In this document: positions 42,495 to 51,081 of the stretch, piece by piece | How positions within the stretch are numbered: position 1 is the stretch's first letter | Layout: every line of letters starts with the position of its first letter | DNA from: a virus | Direction: 5' to 3' (one strand) | Length of the DNA stretch: 64,000 bases | IMG/VR virus record: IMGVR_UViG_3300034117_002447 | Span: 1 to 64,000 of that record | Made by a program: the position numbers and the translations under genes | Notes under the pieces: model-generated | What the model was told of the DNA's origin: nothing | Seen by the model: the letters and a program-made list of their open reading frames with translations, nothing else | Databases searched by the model: none

Positions 42495-43418
42495 ATGAAT
42501 CGTAAAGTAACAGTAATAGGTGGGGCCGGATTTATCGGATCTCACCTTGTTAAATCACTCGTAGAGCAAGGGTTCCGAGTAACCGTAATCGATAATCTAT
42601 CGACCGGTAAGAAAAGCAACATTAAAAACTTAGCGATTGACCTAAGAGTCTACGATATTACAGGGGATCCCAAGAAGATCGCCGCCATCATTAAAGGTTC
42701 AGAATGCGTATTCCATTTAGCCGCATTAACTTCTGTCCAGGAGTCATTAGAATCACCTACTCTATATAATTTAGTAAATGTAATAGGAACCTCAAACGTG
42801 CTTGAAGCGTGTCGAATCGCTGGTGTATCGGAATTAGTGTTTAGCTCAACTAGTGCAGTATACGGAAACACTGAGTTATTTCCAACTAATGAATCTGTAC
42901 CGCTTGATCCAATTTCAACCTATGCGTTAACTAAACAGATTGGGGAAAATTATTGCAAATTATATTCTTCAATTTACAGAATAAAAACGACGTGCCTTAG
43001 ATATTTCAATGTTTACGGTCCAAATTCAAATCCTGACAGTTCATACCGCTCAGTCATTCCAATATTTTTAGAAAAAGCTAAGGCTGGCAAACCTTTACCA
43101 ATCACAAATGACGGAGAACAGCGAAGAGATTTTATTCACGTATCAGATGTAGTTAGAGCAAATATTGCTGCATTACACTCACCAGCATACAATGCGCTCG
43201 CTAACGCTTCAGATAAGTATCACCGAATTATTAATATAGGAAGTGGAGAAAATATCAGCGTAAATCAAATCGCTGAAATGGTTGGCGGAAAAACGGTAAA
43301 TGTAGGTTTTAGATTAGAGCCGAAGATTAGTTTAGCTGACGTCACTGCCGCTAAATCGTATCTTGATTGGAACCCGTTAATTAAATTAGAAGATTGGCTT
43401 AAAGGTCAAACATTGTAG
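42495..43418 (+). CDS. NAD-dependent sugar epimerase/dehydratase (UDP-glucose 4-epimerase-like)
   Basis: 307 residues, extended short-chain dehydrogenase fold. Nucleotide-binding GGAGFIGSH at 9-17, DNLSTG near 34, FSSTSAVYG with the active-site Ser/Thr, YALTK with catalytic Tyr and Lys, RYFNVYGP, and DFIHVSDVVRAN. It would make or interconvert a nucleotide sugar. It follows the portal gene directly and overlaps gp25 tail to tail by 20 bp. With RfbC at 62.6 kb and the glycosyltransferases at 11.7-16.5 kb it suggests a phage glycosylation pathway (inference). Confidence 0.88.
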   Translation: MNRKVTVIGGAGFIGSHLVKSLVEQGFRVTVIDNLSTGKKSNIKNLAIDLRVYDITGDPKKIAAIIKGSECVFHLAALTSVQESLESPTLYNLVNVIGTSNVLEACRIAGVSELVFSSTSAVYGNTELFPTNESVPLDPISTYALTKQIGENYCKLYSSIYRIKTTCLRYFNVYGPNSNPDSSYRSVIPIFLEKAKAGKPLPITNDGEQRRDFIHVSDVVRANIAALHSPAYNALANASDKYHRIINIGSGENISVNQIAEMVGGKTVNVGFRLEPKISLADVTAAKSYLDWNPLIKLEDWLKGQTL

Positions 43419-43788
43419 CAAACGCAGACTGTCCGTCTATCTTAATGTCCAAGCCTAATCCTACTTTATATGGATCAGATATATCGTCCATTTTAAATGC
43501 ATTAGCTGCAATTGAGTAAGGTCGACTGAATAAAACATATTCATTAATTTGATCGTTTGCCTCCTTTTCCATAGCGCTAATGTCTGATTGCTCAAATTCA
43601 AAAAGATACTTTTCGGCATTGAATCCAATATCTTCCCCAAGAACTTCACCTGCTCTAGTAAGTAGCGTCATTCTAATTTGTTGAAGAGCATTTTCAATTG
43701 AGTCATTTGATTCATAAATACCTTCTTGGTAGTTTGGATCGCCTGGTGCTCGTAAGTATAGGTCTTTTCCTACTGGTTGTGTTGCCAT
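43399..43788 (-). CDS. 25: Baseplate wedge protein, gp25-like
   Basis: 129 residues. SIENALQQIRMTLLTRAGEV, LGEDIGFNAEKYLFE and EANDQINEYVLFSRPY follow the gp25/IraD fold pattern (SIKNSLLGIITTRKGSR and DPEFGCDLSDQLFE in T4). gp25 is a conserved wedge component that initiates sheath polymerisation. It is the last gene of a minus-strand operon starting with the neck-like protein. Confidence 0.8.
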   Translation of the reverse strand: MATQPVGKDLYLRAPGDPNYQEGIYESNDSIENALQQIRMTLLTRAGEVLGEDIGFNAEKYLFEFEQSDISAMEKEANDQINEYVLFSRPYSIAANAFKMDDISDPYKVGLGLDIKIDGQSAFATMFDL

Positions 43789-43795
43789 GTCTTAA

Positions 43796-44536
43796 TTACC
43801 ATCTTGCAAAGTACAAGAAGTCTGGAGTATTTTCGCCTTTCATCATTTCAAGTACTTGAGTAAGCTCATTTTCAGCTTTAGTGACTAGATTTGTGTAGTT
43901 AGGTTTGATTCCGCCTGGAAGATTATAATCGAATGTCGTTAACAGATCACCAAGTCTCAATTTAGCCTTTGCTCTTACGTATCTTTGAAACAATTCATCA
44001 TTATACAGATCATCAGCTGGGATTTTCTTAGCGATCGTTAGAACAATACCGTTTTGTCTAGGGGTTCTTCCGAGTATTGTTAGTTTTCGAGTATTCTTAT
44101 TGTAGTCGTATGCAAAAGTGTCAATGGTAAAGCCTTTAACTAGGTCAAGAAACGAGAAGATAATCGTTCTGTACATAATAGATTCCCCAATGAATGGTGT
44201 TAAAAATACCTCTGACCCAATGAACTTATTATCCGCAAAATCCGCATCCATTGTTCCAAACATTGAGCCTGAAGAATTGGGCTGCTTAACATCATGAACG
44301 AAACCTACGCACTCAGGTAACTGAATCGTTCTGTGCTGCTTAAATCCAGTAGACGTAAAAACTTCTTGAGGAATCAGTAAATATCGCGGTTCAACTGCAT
44401 GTTTCCAGTTATCATAAAAATATCTCTCAGAATTAGTGATGATACGTTTAATCTCTGGTTCTGGAATAGAATAAGGTAGCGCTTTTGCAAACGTTAATTC
44501 ATCCTGGATGTCTAATATTAACTCGTCTAACGTCAT
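43796..44536 (-). CDS. Putative neck/connector protein
   Basis: 246 residues. A helical N-terminus typical of head-tail connector proteins (LDELILDIQDELTFAKALPY), a central beta region, and FQRYVRAKAKLRLGDLLTTF followed by LPGGIKPN and a helix near the C-terminus. This resembles neck-type virion proteins (T4 gp13/gp14 class), but the specific match is uncertain. It starts 15 nt from the next gene and precedes gp25. Confidence 0.55.
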   Translation of the reverse strand: MTLDELILDIQDELTFAKALPYSIPEPEIKRIITNSERYFYDNWKHAVEPRYLLIPQEVFTSTGFKQHRTIQLPECVGFVHDVKQPNSSGSMFGTMDADFADNKFIGSEVFLTPFIGESIMYRTIIFSFLDLVKGFTIDTFAYDYNKNTRKLTILGRTPRQNGIVLTIAKKIPADDLYNDELFQRYVRAKAKLRLGDLLTTFDYNLPGGIKPNYTNLVTKAENELTQVLEMMKGENTPDFLYFARW

Positions 44537-44550
44537 TTCGTTAAGTAATT

Positions 44551-44916
44551 TTATGCAGTCTTAGTAGCCTTTGCTTTCTGCTCAGCTTGTTGTTCAATCT
44601 GCTTGATTTTAGTCAATAGCTGAATCTTTTCTGCATCAGTTGCAGCAGCTGCGACTTGGTCCCTAAGTGCTTTGGTCTGATTAATTATATCGATCTGTGC
44701 TTGAGTATCAGCTGAGCTCTCTTGAATAGGAGTTTTAGATACTTTCGTGTAATCAGGCTCAGTTACCTTAACTTGAGATAGATCAGCACTCTTAACTTGA
44801 TCAATTGTTTTTTCTTTCTTAACTTGATCAGGTTTTGAGGCCGTTGCATGTTTCTTGGGATCGCTTAAGTTAGACCCTTTATGAAAATCGTCGAAGTTTA
44901 AAATTTTGTTACTCAT
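44551..44916 (-). CDS. Small putative internal head protein with capsid-targeting-like N-terminus
   Basis: 121 residues. SNKILNFDDFHKG resembles the targeting motif, without the final Glu. The rest is Lys/Gln/Ala-rich with a long C-terminal helix (KIQLLTKIKQIEQQAEQKAK) and an IQE tripeptide near 65. A late-promoter-like element lies 15 nt upstream, overlapping the previous stop. Packaging is inferred. Confidence 0.65.
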   Translation of the reverse strand: MSNKILNFDDFHKGSNLSDPKKHATASKPDQVKKEKTIDQVKSADLSQVKVTEPDYTKVSKTPIQESSADTQAQIDIINQTKALRDQVAAAATDAEKIQLLTKIKQIEQQAEQKAKATKTA

Positions 44917-44931
44917 AGTAGTTACTTTTTA

Positions 44932-44941
44932 TTATTTATTA
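44932..44941 (-). promoter_or_regulatory. T4-late-promoter-like element
   Basis: TAATAAATAA on the minus strand, overlapping the stop of the 85-aa gene, 15 nt before the next ATG. Confidence 0.55.
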
Positions 44942-45189
44942 GATTCCATATACTCGTTAAATCGTAGGACTTTATAAACTCTAGGATTTGAGCCGATTCT
45001 GGATGGAGTCGAATTAGTTGTCATATCTCGCTTAGAATACGGCGCTGTATTCAACCAGTGCTGAGGAAGCCCACCCACAGCCACATTTACTGGAGTAGGT
45101 TGAATATTCATATCAGTTCTTTGTTGAAATGAACTGGCTGGTACAGTAATTTCACCAGATGACATTTTATTATTATGTGGATTGTCCAT
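44932..45189 (-). CDS. Small protein with C-terminal capsid-targeting-like motif
   Basis: 85 residues. Polar and Pro/Asn/Ser rich, probably disordered, ending in KVLRFNEYMESNK, which repeats the targeting pattern at the extreme C-terminus. A late-like element lies only 5 nt before the ATG. Not otherwise recognised. Confidence 0.6.
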   Translation of the reverse strand: MDNPHNNKMSSGEITVPASSFQQRTDMNIQPTPVNVAVGGLPQHWLNTAPYSKRDMTTNSTPSRIGSNPRVYKVLRFNEYMESNK

Positions 45190-45194
45190 ATTGA

Positions 45195-45203
45195 TTATTT
45201 ATT
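45195..45203 (-). promoter_or_regulatory. T4-late-promoter-like element 5 nt from the start codon
   Basis: AATAAATAA on the minus strand, then TCAAT and ATG. It lies just after the terminator of the preceding gene. Confidence 0.5.
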
Positions 45204-45223
45204 CACGGCCTAACCTAAATAAA

Positions 45224-45247
45224 AAAGCTCGGAATGTTCCGAGCTTT
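45224..45247 (-). terminator. Terminator
   Basis: Stem AAAGCTCGGAA / TTCCGAGCTTT with a 2-nt loop and a T run on the minus strand, following the gene that ends at 45270. Confidence 0.9.
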
Positions 45248-45269
45248 AGTTTTATATTTAATTATGAAT

Positions 45270-46238
45270 TTAAGCTTTAGTAAAAATAGCTTTGCCTAAT
45301 GCTCCGCCTAGTTCAATAACATTACTTCCTTCTTTTTTAACAAGTGCAGCAATTTCGCTTTCATCAAAGTCTTTAGTTTGTCCTTTACTATCAGTTACCG
45401 TATAGTAATTTCCCATCCAACCTTCTTTTGGACCGTCTATGTGTTGAATAATGATAGGGCCGCTGTAGATCGGAGACTTCACCGTTACTTTATATGGGGT
45501 TTTTCCTACATATACTACGTATTTACTCGCATCTGGTGTTACCCATTTTCCTCCAGCCTTTGGATATTGAATAGCTCTTTCGTTAATCGGCTCTTCCACA
45601 TCAACCTCAGCCGCTGCTTCCATCATACACTTACTCATGTACGAGCCAACTTCATTTAAGTAATTCTCGTATGTATGGTTAGGATCTGCGTCTTCATCGC
45701 ACATTTGAGCCTCTTTAATTAGAATTTCTTCGCATACTGATTTAACTGCATTCTGTGCTTCTTCTGACATTGCTGGGCTGTAGCCTTCGGTCATTGGTGA
45801 CCAACACTCATTAACGAAATTTTCAAATGTGTTAGAAGCTTTACCTTCAGTATCCTCTTTCGACTTATTAAGTAATTTAAAATCGCCTGAATCAATTTTT
45901 CCATTTCGATTCTTATCTAAGTTCTTTTGTTTACCTTTAAGTTTTTCGTCAATTTCATCAGATACAACTTCAAGTTCTACTGGAATAGAGTACTCATGAT
46001 CTCCGTGCATTGCCGTTAGCATGCCGTTACCGTCATAGTCGAATCTAAGCTCAAGCTCTTCACCTGATTTACTTCTAATAACGATCATTGCATGGTCGTC
46101 TCCATGATCTCCCAATGAAACTATTTCTACTGGATGCATTTCATCCAAATTTTCATCAGCTACTCTTGGATTAGCGCCAATTGCATCTTCTTTACCTTTC
46201 ATGAAATTAGGCACTCTGTTTTTACCAAATCTTCCCAT
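45270..46238 (-). CDS. Multi-domain putative head protein with EF-hand-like loop and internal targeting motifs
   Basis: 322 residues. The N-terminal domain (35-95) has strands HAMIVIRSKSGEELELRFDYD. Residues 108-120 read DKNRNGKIDSGDF, a canonical EF-hand calcium loop, and 67-72 (DYDGNG) is a partial second. NTFENFVNECW (136-146) and YENYLNEV (near 190) are targeting-like motifs; LNE and INE could be prohead protease sites. A C-terminal beta-rich domain (230-320) is separate. Bounded by its own late element and terminator. Function unknown. Confidence 0.7.
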   Translation of the reverse strand: MGRFGKNRVPNFMKGKEDAIGANPRVADENLDEMHPVEIVSLGDHGDDHAMIVIRSKSGEELELRFDYDGNGMLTAMHGDHEYSIPVELEVVSDEIDEKLKGKQKNLDKNRNGKIDSGDFKLLNKSKEDTEGKASNTFENFVNECWSPMTEGYSPAMSEEAQNAVKSVCEEILIKEAQMCDEDADPNHTYENYLNEVGSYMSKCMMEAAAEVDVEEPINERAIQYPKAGGKWVTPDASKYVVYVGKTPYKVTVKSPIYSGPIIIQHIDGPKEGWMGNYYTVTDSKGQTKDFDESEIAALVKKEGSNVIELGGALGKAIFTKA

Positions 46239-46257
46239 TATGTATGGTTATTTTTGA

Positions 46258-46266
46258 TTATTTATC
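46258..46266 (-). promoter_or_regulatory. T4-late-promoter-like element
   Basis: GATAAATAA on the minus strand, 19 nt before the ATG of the EF-hand-like protein. Confidence 0.5.
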
Positions 46267-46275
46267 TGCAGACGT

Positions 46276-48258
46276 TTACTTAAATGATAAGTTTTCTTCT
46301 TTGGCTTTATGAGTAATCACCAATTTATCACCATCTTTAATCTTTCCGTCGATAAAGGCCTCTGCTATAAGATCTTCTACGTGATTTTGAATAACTCTCT
46401 TTAGTGGACGAGCTCCAAATTTAGGGTCATAGCCATTTTCAATTAAGAATTCTTTTGCCTGTTTAGTCAACTCAACAGTGTATCCATTTTCCTTAACTCT
46501 AGCATACAGGTCTAAAAGTTCAATTTCAACGATCTTAGTAATATCTTCTTTCTTAAGAGTCTCGAAGATAATAATATCATCTAGTCGATTGATAAACTCT
46601 GGTGCAAACTGCTTACTAACAGCCTTCTTTAGAACGCTTGCTGCGATCTCTTTCTGCTTTTCAAATTGATCAACAGCTGACGAGAATCCAATACCTCCTC
46701 CAAAATCTTGCAATTCCTTAACTCCCAAATTAGAAGTCATAATAATCACAGTATTTTTAAAATCTATTTTACGACCAAGCCCATCAGTTAAATGGCCTTC
46801 ATCCAATACTTGAAGTAGAGTGTGAAAAATATCAGGATGAGCTTTTTCGACCTCGTCCAATAGAACTACTGAATAGGGTTTACGCTTAACTCTCTCAGTA
46901 AGCTGACCACCTTCATCGTATCCAACGTATCCTGGAGGAGCTCCTATTAATTTAGTCGACGTAAATTTTTCTCCAAACTCAGTCATGTCTATTCTGATTA
47001 ACGAGTCCTCTGAGTCGAACATGAATTTTGCAAGCTGCTTTGCCAATTCGGTTTTACCAACACCAGTTGGGCCGAGGAACATGAAAGTCCCAATTGGTCT
47101 ATTTTTAGACTTAAGCCCTGCTCTTGATCGCTGGATTGCTTTTGTTAATTTGACCACTGCTTCAGGCTGACCGATTACTCGATCCTTTAACCAGCTTGCC
47201 ATATTAGCAAGTCTTTCAAGCTCAGAACCTTTGAGTCTAGTAATTGGAATTCCAGTAATTGCGGCAACTACTGATGCGATATCTTCTTCTGAAACATTTA
47301 GGCGATTCACCTTTAATGATTCTTCCCATTTTGATTTTTCTTCGTCAATTTCTGACATTACCTTAAGTGCTTCGTCTCTCAATTTAGCAGCCGCTTCGTA
47401 CTGTTGTCCATCTACTGCCTTTTGTTTGCGTTCGCTTACCTCAACTAATTTTACCTCAAGTGACTTAATTTCTTCAGGTACAACTACTCCGTTTATGTGA
47501 ACTGCTGAGCCAGCTTCGTCCATTAAGTCAATCGCTTTATCCGGTAGAAATCTGTCCTGTAAGTATCGATCACTGTAGGTAACGCAAGCATCAAGTGCTT
47601 CGTCAGTGTATCTTACTGAGTGATGGTCTTCGTACTTCTGGCGTATATTCTGGATGATCTGGCGAGCTTGTTCTGGCGTAGATGGATCTACCATCACTTG
47701 CTGAAATCTACGATTCAGGGCACCATCTTTTTCAATAGATCCTCTAAATTCGTCAAGCGTTGTTGCACCAATACACTGAATCTGTCCACGAGAAAGTGCA
47801 GGTTTCAGGATATTCGCCGCATCCAATGATCCGCTAGCTGAGCCAGCTCCAATTAGGGTATGAATCTCATCTATGAATAGGATAACATGCGGATTTTGTT
47901 GAACTTCGTCAATTATTTGTTCCATTCGCTCTTCGAATTGACCTCTGTACTTTGTACCTGCTACTAAATTCGCAAGCTCAAGAGTAACGATCTTTTTATC
48001 GAATAGAACTCGTGGACAAGTTTTGTCAATGATCATTTTTGCAAGACCTTCGACGATGGCAGTTTTACCAACTCCAGGCTCTCCAATCAAGAGAGGATTG
48101 TTCTTTTTTCTACGTGCGAGTATTTGACTGCAACGCTTTATTTCTTTTTCCCTACCAACGACTGGATCTAACTTTCCCTCAATAGCTAATTGAGTAAGAT
48201 CTTTCCCGAACGAATCGAGCATTGGAGTTTTTCCGGTTTTGTTGTTTTGTTTTGCCAT
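46276..48258 (-). CDS. ClpC-type AAA+ unfoldase without N-domain
   Basis: 660 residues, Hsp100 family. First AAA+ module: GEPGVGKTAIVEGLA (Walker A) and FIDEIHTLIG (Walker B). The middle region contains a UVR-like pair of helices (QQYEAAAKLRDEALK), the ClpC hallmark. Second module: GPTGVGKTELAKQLA, LLDEVEKAHPDIF, and GGGIGFSS, a possible ClpP-contact loop. The N-terminal adaptor-binding domain is missing, as the protein begins with LDSFGKDLTQLA. It could unfold proteins alone or with host ClpP. Terminal gene before the small-gene block; no promoter element seen. Confidence 0.92.
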   Translation of the reverse strand: MAKQNNKTGKTPMLDSFGKDLTQLAIEGKLDPVVGREKEIKRCSQILARRKKNNPLLIGEPGVGKTAIVEGLAKMIIDKTCPRVLFDKKIVTLELANLVAGTKYRGQFEERMEQIIDEVQQNPHVILFIDEIHTLIGAGSASGSLDAANILKPALSRGQIQCIGATTLDEFRGSIEKDGALNRRFQQVMVDPSTPEQARQIIQNIRQKYEDHHSVRYTDEALDACVTYSDRYLQDRFLPDKAIDLMDEAGSAVHINGVVVPEEIKSLEVKLVEVSERKQKAVDGQQYEAAAKLRDEALKVMSEIDEEKSKWEESLKVNRLNVSEEDIASVVAAITGIPITRLKGSELERLANMASWLKDRVIGQPEAVVKLTKAIQRSRAGLKSKNRPIGTFMFLGPTGVGKTELAKQLAKFMFDSEDSLIRIDMTEFGEKFTSTKLIGAPPGYVGYDEGGQLTERVKRKPYSVVLLDEVEKAHPDIFHTLLQVLDEGHLTDGLGRKIDFKNTVIIMTSNLGVKELQDFGGGIGFSSAVDQFEKQKEIAASVLKKAVSKQFAPEFINRLDDIIIFETLKKEDITKIVEIELLDLYARVKENGYTVELTKQAKEFLIENGYDPKFGARPLKRVIQNHVEDLIAEAFIDGKIKDGDKLVITHKAKEENLSFK

Positions 48259-48285
48259 ATACAGTTATTATACTCTTTTTAAGTG

Positions 48286-48909
48286 TTAATCCCACCAACC
48301 TTTCATACCTGATCCATCAAACCAATTGTCCCAAGCTGAATCTTTGTCAGTTGACTTGTCTGCAAACATGGTAAATTGAGTTCGGTTTTGCCCTTGTAAG
48401 ATGGCCCATAGTTCAGACCATTCAGTATCTTCGATTTCACGTGCTCTATTGAAAACTTTACGATTGTGCTCTTTTTCCTCTGGAGTATCGTTGTCGACTA
48501 ATTGAGAATATCCAGGTTTGTCTGGAACCGCTTCGAACTCCCATTCATGATGAATAATTTCGCCCAGTTCAGCCTCAGCCATTTCAATATAATTATCTTG
48601 ATTGTAATTCTTAATAAGTTCAACTGCTCTACGCATCTTAGCAACCTTCTTTAGCCTAGGCCCGTCTACTTCAAGACCTCGCTTCTCAAGATTGTCAGCT
48701 ATGTGAGTTAACGCAATCTCCATGAACTGTAGAGAGCCATGATGGTCCCACCAGTAATGACCGTTTAGTGCCTTTTTAAAACGCCAAACGTTTTTAACGA
48801 AACGCCCGATATCGTACCGAAAAAACGAGTAGAATTTATAAATTTTACTTTCATGCCACCTGAGACGCTTTAAGCTATCTCCGAATGTATCTGCGAATTT
48901 TACTTCCAT
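48286..48909 (-). CDS. Hypothetical protein, 207 aa
   Basis: Not recognised, but aromatic-rich with conserved-looking blocks (KIYKFYSFFRYDIGRFVKNV, YWWDHHGSLQFMEIAL, HHEWEFEAVPDKPG) and a Trp-rich C-terminus. It reads like an intracellular alpha-helical protein. It begins at the stop of the small membrane protein and is the last gene of the 53-48 kb small-gene block. Confidence 0.7.
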   Translation of the reverse strand: MEVKFADTFGDSLKRLRWHESKIYKFYSFFRYDIGRFVKNVWRFKKALNGHYWWDHHGSLQFMEIALTHIADNLEKRGLEVDGPRLKKVAKMRRAVELIKNYNQDNYIEMAEAELGEIIHHEWEFEAVPDKPGYSQLVDNDTPEEKEHNRKVFNRAREIEDTEWSELWAILQGQNRTQFTMFADKSTDKDSAWDNWFDGSGMKGWWD

Positions 48910-49175
48910 TATTGTATTGAGTCTATTTTTGGGGGTTTAACTGATTCTGTATCGCAATGTGATTTTTTACAAGGTTTAATAAAATATACGGTGTCAGGCT
49001 TTACTTCAACCTCAACTCGCTTTTCAACGTAAACTGTGTCAATTTTAGAAGAGCTCGCGAATGGAACTTCTTTAGAGTTTCTTGATCTAGCTAATACAGT
49101 TCCAATAGCAACCATTAGTATGATCGTAATAACTGGAGATAGTCCAAGTAGTGATAGTTTTGTGTATTTAGTCAT
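48909..49175 (-). CDS. Small membrane-anchored protein
   Basis: 88 residues. One N-terminal membrane segment (LLGLSPVITIILMVAIGTVLA), followed by a short basic stretch and a soluble tail with VEVKPDTVYFIKPC and two Cys (CKKSHC). N-in topology is expected from the flanking charges. It could be an inner-membrane spanin-like or accessory protein, but no lysis gene is nearby. Confidence 0.6.
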   Translation of the reverse strand: MTKYTKLSLLGLSPVITIILMVAIGTVLARSRNSKEVPFASSSKIDTVYVEKRVEVEVKPDTVYFIKPCKKSHCDTESVKPPKIDSIQ

Positions 49176-49611
49176 CTAATCTTTGAATTAACGTTTGTAA
49201 TGAGTGCTTTACATTTTTACTAAAAGTTCTTTCCATCTGCTTTCTACGGTCCTCCACTTCATTTACGAAAGCTGTGTATAATTGACGGTAAGCCTTTTGT
49301 GAAAGTTTAATGTTGTATCCAAATACATGATTAATAATAACTAATTCGTATTCTTCTAAGATTAATAGGATGTTATTTGCATCATTTTTTACAAAGTATC
49401 GGTTGCTAATTGGACTTATTAGTAATTCGCTGTCCTTTTGTAAAATCATCTTTCTAAAAAGAATTGAGGCATCTCGATCCGATGAATTTTCTTCAGCTCT
49501 TATTACATCAAGTGGATTAAATAATCGGGTCATTTTAATACCGACTCTTTGAAAAATGCGCTTAGCTCTATGTTTAATAGCACCGACTCTATCTGAATTG
49601 TGTGTTTTCAT
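49168..49611 (-). CDS. Hypothetical protein, 147 aa
   Basis: Not recognised. Basic N-terminus (HRAKRIFQRVGIKM) and a C-terminal helical, basic half (RQLYTAFVNEVEDRRKQMER). No membrane segment. It overlaps the small membrane protein gene by 8 nt. Confidence 0.6.
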   Translation of the reverse strand: MKTHNSDRVGAIKHRAKRIFQRVGIKMTRLFNPLDVIRAEENSSDRDASILFRKMILQKDSELLISPISNRYFVKNDANNILLILEEYELVIINHVFGYNIKLSQKAYRQLYTAFVNEVEDRRKQMERTFSKNVKHSLQTLIQRLDD

Positions 49612-49634
49612 AAGATTATTATACTACTAATTTA

Positions 49635-50018
49635 TTAACCTAGTCCGTTTACTATATGATTTAACAAATCATCAGCGGTCGCTCTTGATTTAGGAAGCTC
49701 ATATTCAACAAAATCAGTTGAACATCGACTCTCCTCAACACATTTCCATAAACTTGGAATATCGTAACAAATAGGTGTTCCATCTTTGTCCCATGCTTGA
49801 TTAGGATCGGCTCCTACTGAACTGTCTCTTTCATAAAGAAACCACGAAATCCAGTCTTCGCCTTCTTCTCCATAATAGGCTCTAAGCAGTAGAGACCGTA
49901 ATGACGAATATGAATCGCTAAACTCGATTAAATCAACTCCCATTTTGTACAGGGCACTGATTTTTTCGTCTTGTTCTTTAATTTGGTTTATTACCTTCTC
50001 GAATACTTCCAGCTTCAT
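49635..50018 (-). CDS. Hypothetical protein, 127 aa
   Basis: Not recognised. Acidic and aromatic, containing YYGEEGEDWISWFLYERDSS and ELPKSRATADDLLNHIVNGLG. The segment GADPNQAWDKDGTPICYDIPSLW is a type of Trp/Cys-containing loop seen in small phage proteins of unknown function. Its start overlaps the previous gene by 41 nt. Confidence 0.6.
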   Translation of the reverse strand: MKLEVFEKVINQIKEQDEKISALYKMGVDLIEFSDSYSSLRSLLLRAYYGEEGEDWISWFLYERDSSVGADPNQAWDKDGTPICYDIPSLWKCVEESRCSTDFVEYELPKSRATADDLLNHIVNGLG

Positions 50019-50226
50019 TTAGGATAATTTTAGATTGGTTTTCTATTTGTTGAACGTATTCTTCAAGGATCGTCTCCATTCCTGCTGCAATTAATTCAGT
50101 TAATTCTTCTTGTGAATTGACCATTCCCATTTGTTGAGCAAGTGCTAGGGCTTGAACTGTTTCGATTGCACCAGTTCTAGCTATTGTTTGGATTAATCCA
50201 AGTTCGGCATTTGTGTTTTCTGACAT
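49978..50226 (-). CDS. Small hypothetical protein, 82 aa
   Basis: Not recognised; helical, acidic (QTIARTGAIETVQALALAQQ). It overlaps the downstream gene by 41 nt, so one of the two starts may be misassigned. Confidence 0.5.
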   Translation of the reverse strand: MSENTNAELGLIQTIARTGAIETVQALALAQQMGMVNSQEELTELIAAGMETILEEYVQQIENQSKIILNEAGSIREGNKPN

Positions 50227-50251
50227 AGTATTTGTTTTTTATATTGTACTC

Positions 50252-50824
50252 TTAATCCTTTAAAAATTTTAAGATTTTATCCTTTATTCCAGACTGCTTA
50301 ATGCCTTCCATTCGCTTTGGTGTAAGTACGAAATTATCTAAGGCCCACACATCTTTCCAACTCTCGCCGCTTTTACCCATGTTTAAGTCGTCAATTGCAA
50401 CCCAATGAGTTATTTCAGGATGATCGTGTAAGTACTGCTTAATTTCAATAGATCTTACTTGTTCAAGATCCCAATCCGGTGACCAGATAAAAATACTTCC
50501 ATGCACAGTACAGTCCTTTAGGTCTGGGGTAAATGCGATCGGCTTTTTACAGATGCCCTTTGATTCATAATACTCGCCCATTTCTTCAACGGTCGCCCAA
50601 CGTGTCCAATCTGAACTTACTACAATTTCAGCATCAGTCTGCTTTATAATATCGTTAAGTATTGAAACTGCTTTCTGATTAAAGTTGTCAAATCTAAACT
50701 CAACTGGATTGTCTTTAGTATTAATTTGCATCGCAGTCTTAGACCTTTTAGTCTTCTTAAATCGACTTCCCCATTCAGTAGCTAGGCAAATAACTCCATC
50801 ATGGTCTAAAAAAATTACCTTCAT
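50252..50824 (-). CDS. HAD-family hydrolase, RNA-repair-type HAD-like
   Basis: 190 residues. FLDHDGVI (DxDG nucleophile motif) at the N-terminus, VVSSDWTRW (motif II) in the middle, and HWVAIDDLNMG (DD motif IV) near 155. The motif spacing and S-S-D-W type fit HAD domains linked with RNA repair (Swiss-Army-Knife class), though other HAD phosphatases look similar. It lies in a block of small accessory genes and its stop abuts the next gene. The substrate is unknown. Confidence 0.7.
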   Translation of the reverse strand: MKVIFLDHDGVICLATEWGSRFKKTKRSKTAMQINTKDNPVEFRFDNFNQKAVSILNDIIKQTDAEIVVSSDWTRWATVEEMGEYYESKGICKKPIAFTPDLKDCTVHGSIFIWSPDWDLEQVRSIEIKQYLHDHPEITHWVAIDDLNMGKSGESWKDVWALDNFVLTPKRMEGIKQSGIKDKILKFLKD

Positions 50825-51081
50825 TAGTTACCTTGATTTGCATCATTTTTGACGTACTCCAGCATTTGAGGAGTCGCTGCGATTAATTCAAATTCCTGAT
50901 CAGTTAATCCAAATTCAGGATCCTCTTCTAATTCTTTTCGTAGGTGGTCGTAGTCTGCAGCGCTAGGCTCTTCAAAGAACCCACAAAAATGCAGAACGTA
51001 CATTTCATTCTTTTTATCGTCTCGTCTTACTGCAACTATTCCGTGAGTAATGTCCTGGACGGTTTTATCCTCTGAGCTCAT
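50824..51081 (-). CDS. Hypothetical protein, 85 aa
   Basis: Not recognised. Acidic helical C-terminus (DYDHLRKELEEDPEFGLTDQ) after a beta strand segment HGIVAVRRDDKKNEMYVLHF. Its stop overlaps the next gene, as usual in this block. Confidence 0.6.
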   Translation of the reverse strand: MSSEDKTVQDITHGIVAVRRDDKKNEMYVLHFCGFFEEPSAADYDHLRKELEEDPEFGLTDQEFELIAATPQMLEYVKNDANQGN

